A stretch of 64,000 nt of DNA from DATLGB01 sp037724045 (GTDB lineage: Bacteria; Actinomycetota; Thermoleophilia; Solirubrobacterales; Solirubrobacteraceae): the NCBI GenBank assembly GCA_037724045.1, contig JBBJOW010000002.1, forward strand, positions 55,600 through 119,599, written 5' to 3'. Every line of letters starts with the position of its first letter. Position 1 is the first letter of the stretch. A model generated the notes under the pieces. The model was not told the DNA's origin and did no database searches. It saw only the letters and a program-made list of their open reading frames with translations. A program made the translations under genes and the position numbers. Positions 16,096-23,223 of the stretch are shown here, piece after piece.

Positions 16096-18263
16096 GGAGC
16101 GTCGAACGGCGGGGAGACGGCGACGGTCGGCTTGGTCTGGCGCGGGGCGGCCGCCTCGACGCGGAAGACGTAGCTGCCCTTCGCGAGGTCTCCCACCAGC
16201 GCCTTGGGCAGGGTGAAGGCGTAGGCCCCGGGCAGCAGGCCGCGCTGGCCGCCCGGCGGGGTGAGCCGTTCCACCGGCGTCTCATCGCCGTCGCGGGTGA
16301 GGGTGAGGACGAGGGTCTCCGCCGGCACGACACCGGCTCCCGGCGCCCCGGCGGTGGGATCGCCGCGGCTGAAGCTGCCCAGGGTGAACTGGACGCTGGT
16401 CGCCCCCCGGGCCGCATCGACGGTGAGGCCCTCGACGGGGACGTCCGGTGCAGGGGCCGGATCGGGCGCCTGCGTGTCGGGCGGGCCGACCAGATCGGCC
16501 CGGGTGGCGTCCTGGGTCGCCGCCTCGACCGCCACGCGCGCGGCGGCCACCGCGGCCCCCGAGATCAGGCTGCCGCCCGCGACGATGGTGCCGGGGCGCG
16601 TCAGCTCGGGCTTGGGCGTCCCGTCGTAGGCGGGCCCTTCGGACGCGAAGCGCGAGGGGGTGCCGGTCTCGAAGGGCGGCCTCGGGGCGGTGAGGCCGAC
16701 GGCCCGGGCCTGCGCGCCCTCGGCTGCCGCCGCGAGCGCCGCGCTCGCGGCTTCGCCGGTCACCCCGATCACGGGTACGCCGACACGCCCGGCGGGCAGG
16801 ACGGGCAGCGGGCGGTCCGGCCGCGCCTCTGCGAGCAGGACGGCCGCGGCCCCGGCCCCGGCGGCCGCGGCCACCCGCGCGCCCGGGTTGAGGCCGGCCT
16901 CGACCACCGCGAGCGTGTCCTTCAGCGGCGGCGAGTTGGCCACGAGCAGCGCAGCGGTGGTGTTGGCGGCAACCGGCCGGGTGCTCGCGAGCGGCCCAGT
17001 CGGCGGGGTGCCGGCGAGCACGGCGGCGCCGGTGACGGTGGCGTCGCCGATCTGCAGGGTGGTGCGGGCCACGGCGGCCGCGGGGCTCACCCCTTCGACG
17101 GCGATGGCCGCCGCCCCGGGCGAGCCGATCGTCCCGTACGCGCCCTCGGCGGCGCCGTCCTGGCCGGCGGGCGCGACGATGAGGGTGCCGAGCGCCTCGG
17201 CGCCGCGCACGGCGACGGACTCCGGCGCGTCCGCGAAGCCGGCGTAGGGCGCGCTCACGCCGATCAGCGCGACCGCGTCGTGATCGGTGGTGTCGCCGTC
17301 GCCGTCAGGATCGACCGTCCGCTCCAGGCCGGCCAGCAGGGTGTCGGTGCGGGCGAACTCCTCGCCGTCCTGGAGGCCGGAGACGCGGATCACGCGCGGT
17401 TCGGCGCCGAGCGCCTCCAGCGCGGCGGCCAGGGGCTCCCCGCCGACCTCGCGGCGGTCCGGATCGCGGGGGTCGACCCCCGGGGCGGGGTCGTCGTCGT
17501 CGTCGACGGCGTCGTAACCCTCCGCGCCGGACACGCCGCCGGCGAGGACGGTCACCTCGGCGTCGACCGCGGCACCCTCCGGTGCCTCGCCGGCGGGCAC
17601 CGGCTCCGAGAAGGCCGGGAAGAAGCGGCGGTTGGGACGCACGCGGACGCCGATGCTCTGCAGGCGCGGGAAGTCCTTTGCGTCGACGGTCGCCGCGAAG
17701 CCGTGGAAGGTCCGCTCGAAGGTGACGACGTCCTCGAGGCGCACGTCGCGCGCTGCGAGGGCGCTGATCAGCGACGCCGCCTCATCGCGCAGCGAGGCGA
17801 CGTAGGCCCGCTGCTGCTTGGCAGTCAGCGTCCCGGCGTTGCGGCGGGCGGCCAGTGCCGGCCGGGGCAGCTCGACGAGCACGCGCTCGGTCTCGCCGGG
17901 CGCGAGGGCGGGTGAGCGGCCGTCGTAGGGAGCGGGGTCGGCGAGGGTCGCCCCGTAGACGGGCAGGCCCGACGGGCCGCCGCCGCCGTCGGTGCCGCCC
18001 GTGAGCGCGACGCCGACCGCGATCACCGCGGCGGCGGCGAGCCCGGCCGCCCCCCATCCCCAGGGCCGCCGGGGGCGGTCGCCGTCCGTCGGCGGCGGCG
18101 GGACGTCCGGACCGGCCACCGGCGCTTGCGTCGGCGGGGGCGGCGGCGGGACGTCCGGGCCGGCCACCGGCGCTTGCGTCGGCGGGGGCGGCGGCGGGAC
18201 GTCCGGGCCGGCCACCGGCGCTTGCGTCGGCGGGGGCGGCGGCGGCGGGAGCTCGCTCGTCAT
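16092..18263 (-). CDS. Membrane-anchored subtilase (S8) homologue lacking catalytic His and Ser
   Basis: The ATG at 18263 overlaps the tsaD stop (ATGA) and gives 723 residues. Residues 1-60 are cytoplasmic, Pro-rich, with three 16-residue repeats (PPPPPPTQAPVAGPDV). One TM (GWGAAGLAAAAVIAVGVAL) follows, then an I9-like propeptide region (VVTFERTFHGFAATVDAKDF). A subtilase-like core starts with GYDAVDDDDDP, which keeps the catalytic-Asp region. The His motif (HGTHVAG) is not found; the equivalent region reads EVGGEPLAAALEAL. The GTSMAAPHVAG serine motif is replaced by AGGSLISGAAVAAARV. A PA-like insert lies between. I infer an exported, tethered pseudoprotease with a binding rather than cutting role. 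Confidence 0.7.
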   Translation of the reverse strand: MTSELPPPPPPPTQAPVAGPDVPPPPPPTQAPVAGPDVPPPPPPTQAPVAGPDVPPPPTDGDRPRRPWGWGAAGLAAAAVIAVGVALTGGTDGGGGPSGLPVYGATLADPAPYDGRSPALAPGETERVLVELPRPALAARRNAGTLTAKQQRAYVASLRDEAASLISALAARDVRLEDVVTFERTFHGFAATVDAKDFPRLQSIGVRVRPNRRFFPAFSEPVPAGEAPEGAAVDAEVTVLAGGVSGAEGYDAVDDDDDPAPGVDPRDPDRREVGGEPLAAALEALGAEPRVIRVSGLQDGEEFARTDTLLAGLERTVDPDGDGDTTDHDAVALIGVSAPYAGFADAPESVAVRGAEALGTLIVAPAGQDGAAEGAYGTIGSPGAAAIAVEGVSPAAAVARTTLQIGDATVTGAAVLAGTPPTGPLASTRPVAANTTAALLVANSPPLKDTLAVVEAGLNPGARVAAAAGAGAAAVLLAEARPDRPLPVLPAGRVGVPVIGVTGEAASAALAAAAEGAQARAVGLTAPRPPFETGTPSRFASEGPAYDGTPKPELTRPGTIVAGGSLISGAAVAAARVAVEAATQDATRADLVGPPDTQAPDPAPAPDVPVEGLTVDAARGATSVQFTLGSFSRGDPTAGAPGAGVVPAETLVLTLTRDGDETPVERLTPPGGQRGLLPGAYAFTLPKALVGDLAKGSYVFRVEAAAPRQTKPTVAVSPPFDAP
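18101..18244. repeat. Three 48-bp tandem units coding for a Pro-rich segment
   Basis: The ggacgtccgg core recurs at 18101, 18149 and 18197, a 48-bp period that encodes the 16-residue Pro-rich repeat of the subtilase-like protein. The units are nearly identical, so copy number may vary. Confidence 0.85.
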
Positions 18264-19228
18264 GCCGTCGCGTACGCGTCCAGCGACAGGTACGCCGGAT
18301 ACGGGACCGGCTCGACCCAGCGCGCCGCGGACGCGATCATCGCGGCGTTGTCGGTACACAGCTCGAGCGGTGGCACGTGCACCTCGATGCCGAGGGCGGC
18401 GACGCGCTCCCGCAGCCGCGCGTTGGCCGCGACCCCGCCGCCGATGGCGACGCGCTCGAGGTCGGTGTCGCGCAGCGCGCGCCCCACCCGCACCATCAGC
18501 GCCTCGACGATCGCGTGCTCGTAGCTGGCCGCGAGGTCCGCCCGGCGGCTGGCCGTCTCGGCTTCACCGAGGTCGCGCACCGCGTACAGCAGCGCCGTCT
18601 TGAGGCCGGAGAAGGAGAAGTCCAGCCCCCGGACCTTGGCGGCGGTCGGGAACGCGAAAGCCGTCGGGTCGCCCTCCTGCGCCAGGCGGGAGAGGGCCGG
18701 CCCGCCGGGGTAGCCGAGGCCCAGCAGCCGCGCGCCCTTGTCGAAGGCCTCGCCGGCGGCGTCGTCGAGGGTGGCGCCGAGCGTCTCGTAGCCGGTGTGG
18801 TCGGTCACCCGGGCCAGCAGCGTGTGGCCGCCGGACGCGATCAGGCACAGGAACGGCGGCTCGAAGCCGCCAAGAAAGTTCGCGGCGACGTGGCCCTGCA
18901 GATGGTTCACGGGCGCGACGGGCAGGCCGCGCGCCGCGGCGAGCGCCTTGGCCGTCGCGACGCCGATCAGCAGCGCGCCGACGAGCCCCGGGCCCTGGGT
19001 GAAGGCGACGAGCTCGACGTCGTCGAGGGTCGCGCCCGCCGTCGCGAGAGCGTCGTCGACGACCGCGTTGACGAGCTCGAGATGATGGCGCGAGGCGATC
19101 TCGGGCACGACGCCGCCGTAGCGGTCGTGGATGCCCTGGCTGGAGACGACGTTGGCCCGCAGCGCCCCGGCCCGGTCGAGCACGGCCGCGCAGGTGTCGT
19201 CGCAGGAGGTCTCCAACGCGAGGATCAT
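18260..19228 (-). CDS. tsaD: tRNA N6-threonylcarbamoyladenosine synthase subunit TsaD
   Basis: A 322-residue ASKHA-fold enzyme that transfers threonylcarbamoyl to A37 of ANN-decoding tRNAs. The start MILALETSCDDT at 19228 overlaps the rimI stop (ATGA); an in-frame upstream extension has no family likeness. The metal-binding NHLQGH motif, IASGGHTLL and AIGGGVAANARLR are all present, and the length is normal. It acts with TsaB and TsaE, encoded just upstream, and with TsaC, which is not in this window. Confidence 0.97.
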   Translation of the reverse strand: MILALETSCDDTCAAVLDRAGALRANVVSSQGIHDRYGGVVPEIASRHHLELVNAVVDDALATAGATLDDVELVAFTQGPGLVGALLIGVATAKALAAARGLPVAPVNHLQGHVAANFLGGFEPPFLCLIASGGHTLLARVTDHTGYETLGATLDDAAGEAFDKGARLLGLGYPGGPALSRLAQEGDPTAFAFPTAAKVRGLDFSFSGLKTALLYAVRDLGEAETASRRADLAASYEHAIVEALMVRVGRALRDTDLERVAIGGGVAANARLRERVAALGIEVHVPPLELCTDNAAMIASAARWVEPVPYPAYLSLDAYATA

Positions 19229-19767
19229 CTGACGGCGGCCCGGGGGTCTGCCGCGGGGACGTCGTCGAGCGTGCCCCGCCGGGTCCCCGGGGTGCGCCAC
19301 ATGATCAGGGCGTCCTCGTTGTTGTCGGAGTAGTAGCGGCGGCGCACGCCGGCGGTCTTGAACCCGAAGCCCTCGTAGAGGCGGATGCCGGCGTCGTTGG
19401 AGGGGCGCACCTCCAGGGTGACCTGCTCGTCGGGGCCGGGCAGGCGGTCGAGCAGCGCCTGCAGCAGCTGCGCCCCCACCCCGGTGCGCCGGCGCTCAGG
19501 GGCGACCGCGATGTCCATCAGGTGCCAGACGGTGTCGTGTCGCGAGCAGATCGCGTAGCCGACGATCTCGCACCGGTCTCGCCCTGCGGGCTCGCCACCG
19601 GCAGCCGCCTTCGGCGGCGCCTCCGAGATGGCGACGAGGCAGACGCCGCCCGGCTTGGAGAGCTCGAGGACGAACATCGCCAGCGACCACGGCGCGGGGA
19701 ACGTCCGTCGCTCGATGGCGACGATGGCCGGGAGGTCGGCGTAGTTGAGGCGGCGGATTTCGGTCAC
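19225..19767 (-). CDS. rimI: Ribosomal protein S18-alanine N-acetyltransferase RimI-like GNAT
   Basis: A 180-residue GNAT acetyltransferase. MDIAVAPERRRTGVGAQLL is the acetyl-CoA-binding motif A, and EVRPSNDAGIRLYEGFGF is the RimI-type motif B region. A 20-residue insert (EAPPKAAAGGEPAGRDR) lies before motif A. The tail beyond ALIMWR is unusual in length. It sits between tsaB and tsaD, the standard actinobacterial arrangement, with 4-base overlaps on both sides. Confidence 0.9.
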   Translation of the reverse strand: MTEIRRLNYADLPAIVAIERRTFPAPWSLAMFVLELSKPGGVCLVAISEAPPKAAAGGEPAGRDRCEIVGYAICSRHDTVWHLMDIAVAPERRRTGVGAQLLQALLDRLPGPDEQVTLEVRPSNDAGIRLYEGFGFKTAGVRRRYYSDNNEDALIMWRTPGTRRGTLDDVPAADPRAAVR

Positions 19768-20423
19768 TGCGGACGGGCGTCGGGCTCGCGGCGGTAGTCG
19801 GGGAGAAGCGCGTCCCGCTCCGTCGGACTACCCGCCGCCCCGAGGCGGCAGAGCGGGCCTGCGCGGACGCCGTGGACCGCCTCCGCGTCCGCCGGAACGG
19901 CCGCTCCGGCCTGCTCCAGCTGGGTCCTGAAGCGTAGAGCCCCGTCCCCGACCGCGCGCACGCCGGCGCCGGCGTGCGCGACCGCCGCGGCGAGCGCGTC
20001 CGGGCCGAGCGCCTGAGGTTCGAGCAGCACATGTGCGCCGGCGTAGATCCCGACGAACGCCTCCCCGCGGCGGGCGTCGATCACCGCCGCGACCGGTGCC
20101 TCGCCGTCCACCCCGGCGGCCAGCGCCCGCAGGCTCGACACGCTTACCAGGGGTAGGCCGCGCGCCTGCGCGAGCGCGCGAGCGGTCGCGACGCCGATGC
20201 GCAACCCCGTGAAGCCGCCCGGACCGACGCCGACCGCGATCCGCTCGACCGCGCCCCAGTCGTCGAGCACGGCGTCGATGAGCTCGAGCACGCGGCTGGC
20301 GTGTTGCGGGCGCGAACTCGCCCCACCCACCCCCGGATCGTCGCGCCGCTCCACGACGCTGCCGTCCGGGCGCAGAAGCCCGACGACGGTCGACCGCGTC
20401 GCCGTGTCGAGGCCGAGGATCAC
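19764..20423 (-). CDS. tsaB: tRNA threonylcarbamoyladenosine biosynthesis protein TsaB
   Basis: A 219-residue ASKHA protein beginning at a GTG at 20423 (VILGLDTATRST), which overlaps the tsaE stop. VGVGPGGFTGLRIGVATARALA is the conserved family block. TsaB is the platform that holds TsaD and TsaE for t6A synthesis. Confidence 0.95.
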   Translation of the reverse strand: MILGLDTATRSTVVGLLRPDGSVVERRDDPGVGGASSRPQHASRVLELIDAVLDDWGAVERIAVGVGPGGFTGLRIGVATARALAQARGLPLVSVSSLRALAAGVDGEAPVAAVIDARRGEAFVGIYAGAHVLLEPQALGPDALAAAVAHAGAGVRAVGDGALRFRTQLEQAGAAVPADAEAVHGVRAGPLCRLGAAGSPTERDALLPDYRREPDARPQ

Positions 20424-20836
20424 GCGATCGCCACCGTCCGGGAGTCCCCGCCCGCGTGCGCGAGGGCGACGGTGCGCGCGCCCGGCCAGGCGTCGGCCGC
20501 GCGCTCGGGCCACTCCACGAACGTGATCGTGTCGGGCCCGAAGAACGGGTCCAGCAGGCCCGGATCCTCGGCGTCCAGGCCGCCGAGCCGGTAGAGGTCG
20601 AGGTGTGCCACCCGCCCTTCGGGCGGCTCGTACAGGTGGCCGACCACGAAGGTCGGGCTCGTCACCCGCTCCGTGACGCCGAGCGCTCGCAGCGCGCCGC
20701 GGACGAAGGTCGTCTTGCCTGCGCCAAGGTCGCCGGAGACGAGGACCACGTCGCCGGGAGCCAGCTCGGCGGCGAGCCGTGCCCCTGCGGCCTCCGTCGC
20801 GGCCGCCGACTCAGAGACGGCGGCGCCGGATCCCAT
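20420..20836 (-). CDS. tsaE: tRNA threonylcarbamoyladenosine biosynthesis ATPase TsaE
   Basis: A 138-residue P-loop ATPase with Walker A SGDLGAGKTTFVRG near 34-47, TSPTF switch-like motif, HLDLYRL and FVEWPER. It is needed for TsaBD turnover. Its first 9 codons overlap the end of the LPXTG gene upstream. Confidence 0.95.
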   Translation of the reverse strand: MGSGAAVSESAAATEAAGARLAAELAPGDVVLVSGDLGAGKTTFVRGALRALGVTERVTSPTFVVGHLYEPPEGRVAHLDLYRLGGLDAEDPGLLDPFFGPDTITFVEWPERAADAWPGARTVALAHAGGDSRTVAIA

Positions 20837-21206
20837 CGGCGACCCGGAGCCGCAGGGAGATCCCGAAGCCGAGCAGCGTGAAGCCCATCAAGCCGACCCG
20901 CAGCGCGTCCGTGCCCGTCGCCGGCAGGTCGTCGCGGCGGTTCGGCCTGGGCTTCGGGGTCGGCGTCGCGGTGACGGTCGGCGTGGACGTCGCCGTTGCC
21001 GTGGGCCGCGGCGTGCGGGTTGCCGTCCCGGTGGCGGTCGGCGAAGGGGTCGGGGTCCGCTGCGCGCCCGATCCGTCGGGGAAGCCCTCTTTCAGCGGTG
21101 GGCCGCTGAACGGCTCGCCCTGCTGAGCGAGCGCCGGGCTCGCCGAAAGAGCGCAGCAGAGCAGGGCAGCGGCGGTTGCCACCGCTCGACGGACACTCAT
21201 GGACAT
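20811..21206 (-). CDS. Secreted LPXTG protein with a Thr/Pro-rich stalk
   Basis: A 131-residue protein from an ATG at 21206. The signal peptide is AVATAAALLCCALSASPALA (about 8-27). A Thr/Pro repeat stalk (about 55-90, TPTPSPTATGTATRT) follows. A C-terminal sorting signal reads DLPATG, a hydrophobic stretch and a basic tail RVADGIRRRRL. It should be anchored by sortase. Its 3' end overlaps tsaE by 26 bases, so it heads the t6A/rex operon, an odd partner for a wall protein. Confidence 0.78.
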   Translation of the reverse strand: MSMSVRRAVATAAALLCCALSASPALAQQGEPFSGPPLKEGFPDGSGAQRTPTPSPTATGTATRTPRPTATATSTPTVTATPTPKPRPNRRDDLPATGTDALRVGLMGFTLLGFGISLRLRVADGIRRRRL

Positions 21207-21286
21207 CTGGCGGAAGCGTATTCGAGGTCCCGGACCGTTCGAGGTCCCGGACCGCAAGTCCTACCGACCACTAACTTCCGAAGCAG

Positions 21287-22594
21287 ATGAGGGCGCAGGC
21301 AGCCACGGCGGCATCGGCCCTGCGGGCCCGCATCGACACGCTTCGGCAGTCGGAGACCGCGCAGGCCGCGAGCCTCGCGATCGCCACCATCGTCCAGCAG
21401 CTGACGGCCGTCGTCTTCACGGTCGTCTTCACGCGCATCCTGGGCACCGACGGCTACGGCTCGCTCGCGGCCCTGATCAACTTCACGGTGATCCTGATCG
21501 TGCCGGGCTCGGCCCTGCAGGTCGCCGCCGCCCGCCAGGGGACGCTCGGCCGGCTCGGCTCCGGTGGCGAGCTCGCGGCCACCCTGGAGCGCTGGACGCG
21601 GCACATCCTCGTGGCCATCGCCGCCGTCGCCGTCGTCTCCGTGCTGGCGCGCGAGCCGCTCGCGGACCTGGTCAACGTCGAGGAGGAGTGGGCGGCGGCG
21701 GCCATGCCGGTGGGCGCGGCGGTCTGGCTGCTGGTCTGCGTGCAGCGCGGACTGCTGCAGGCGGCGCGCGCCTATCGCCCCGTCGCCATCTCGATCGTCG
21801 CCGAAGGCGTCGTGCGCATCGCCGGCTCGCTCGTGCTCGTGGCCGCCGCGCTCGAGGTCACGGGCGCCTTCCTGGGCCTGCTCGTCGCGTGGACGCTGAT
21901 CGCCATCGTGCTGGGACGGCTGCTGCGCGAGCGCCTCGGCGAGCCGGAGCGCACAGCCGAGCCCCATCCGCTGCGGGCCCTGGCCCGCAACGCAGCCGTG
22001 CCCACCGCCGGCCTGGTGCTCGTGGCCGCGCTGCAGAACGTCGACGTGATCATGGCCCGCCACGCGCTCGACGAGGACGCTGCCGGCGTCTACGCCGCCA
22101 CGACGGTGGCGGCGAAGTTCATCGTCTGGGTCTCTGTCGGCATCGGGCTGTGGACGCTGCCCGAGGCGACCCGGCGGGCGGCGGCGGGCCTCGACCCGCG
22201 CCCGATCCTCGCGCGCGCCCTCGGCGTCGTCGCCGCCGTGGCCATACCCGGCCTGGCCATCTTCGCCGTCGTGCCCGGCCTGCTGCTGCGGGTCGCCTTC
22301 GGAAAGGACTTCGAGTCGGGCGAGGACGTGCTGCTCCTGCTGGGCGCCGCCTTCGCCCTGCTCGCCGTCACCTTCGTCACCGTGCAGTTCCTGCTGGGCC
22401 TGCACCGCCGCGCGTTCGTGCTCGGGCTGCTCGTGGCCGCGGCGGTCGAACCCGTCCTGCTGTGGAACGCCGACACCCTCGAGAGCTTCGCCGTGCGCGT
22501 GCTCGCGCTGCAGGCGGTCACGGCGGCGGCGATCGTCGTCGTCGGGGCCCTGACCCGGCGCGACGACCACGCGGACGCCGAGCCGCTGCTCTGA
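21287..22594 (+). CDS. Wzx/MurJ-like polysaccharide flippase (MOP superfamily)
   Basis: A 435-residue polytopic protein with about 12 TM segments. The first block (VVFTVVFTRILGTDGYGSLAAL) is typical of Wzx/RfbX-type lipid-linked oligosaccharide flippases, as is NVDVIMARHALDEDAAGVYAA in the second half. It would move undecaprenyl-linked sugars across the membrane. It is divergent from the t6A operon and may serve the O-antigen-ligase-like protein at 3.5-5.5 kb, though the two are 16 kb apart. Confidence 0.82.
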   Translation: MRAQAATAASALRARIDTLRQSETAQAASLAIATIVQQLTAVVFTVVFTRILGTDGYGSLAALINFTVILIVPGSALQVAAARQGTLGRLGSGGELAATLERWTRHILVAIAAVAVVSVLAREPLADLVNVEEEWAAAAMPVGAAVWLLVCVQRGLLQAARAYRPVAISIVAEGVVRIAGSLVLVAAALEVTGAFLGLLVAWTLIAIVLGRLLRERLGEPERTAEPHPLRALARNAAVPTAGLVLVAALQNVDVIMARHALDEDAAGVYAATTVAAKFIVWVSVGIGLWTLPEATRRAAAGLDPRPILARALGVVAAVAIPGLAIFAVVPGLLLRVAFGKDFESGEDVLLLLGAAFALLAVTFVTVQFLLGLHRRAFVLGLLVAAAVEPVLLWNADTLESFAVRVLALQAVTAAAIVVVGALTRRDDHADAEPLL

Positions 22595-22629
22595 CCCCAT
22601 TCGCGCACCGGGCGGGGTACCTTCTCAGT

Positions 22630-23223
22630 GTGCTTGAACGCGTCCGCCGCGGCGGCCCGCGTCCGGATTCCGCGGACTCGGCCGCGACCTCCGACGTCCA
22701 ACGCCCCGTCCACCTGCGCGAGGTCGACTATCGCGACCGCGACGAGTTCCTCGCCCTCGTCCGCCGCAGCCGCGACCTGCACCATCCCTGGGCCTATCCG
22801 CCCGAGCGCGGCGACCAGTTCGACGAGCTCGTGGCCCGCGCCCGCCGCGAGGACGTCGTCACGCTGCTGGGCTGTCGTACCGCCGACGACGCCATCTTCG
22901 GCGTCTTCACGATCTCCCAGATCGTCCGCGGCGCCTTCCAGAACGCCTACCTCGGCTACTACGGCAACGCCGAGCACGCCGGCAAGGGCTACATGCGCGC
23001 GGCGCTCGAACTCGTGCTCGACCACGCCTTCGGCGCCCTCGCCCTGCACCGCATCGAGGCCAACATCCAGCCCGGCAACGCGCCGTCCGTCGCGCTCGCC
23101 GTCGGCGCCGGCTTCCGCCTGGAGGGCTTCTCGCCGCGCTACCTGCTGATCGGCGGCCGCTGGCGCGACCACGAGCGCTACGCGATCACCGCCGAGGACC
23201 GGCGGCTGGAGCGCAGCGCCTAG
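22630..23223 (+). CDS. RimJ/RimL-type GNAT N-acetyltransferase
   Basis: A 197-residue GNAT from a GTG at 22630. The motif A region YLGYYGNAEHAGKGYMRAAL and the following HRIEANIQPGNAPSVALAV, GAGFRLEGFS fit the RimJ/RimL family that acetylates N-termini of ribosomal proteins or small amines. The gene ends overlapping the stop of the convergent uracil-DNA glycosylase by 4 bases. Confidence 0.85.
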   Translation: MLERVRRGGPRPDSADSAATSDVQRPVHLREVDYRDRDEFLALVRRSRDLHHPWAYPPERGDQFDELVARARREDVVTLLGCRTADDAIFGVFTISQIVRGAFQNAYLGYYGNAEHAGKGYMRAALELVLDHAFGALALHRIEANIQPGNAPSVALAVGAGFRLEGFSPRYLLIGGRWRDHERYAITAEDRRLERSA

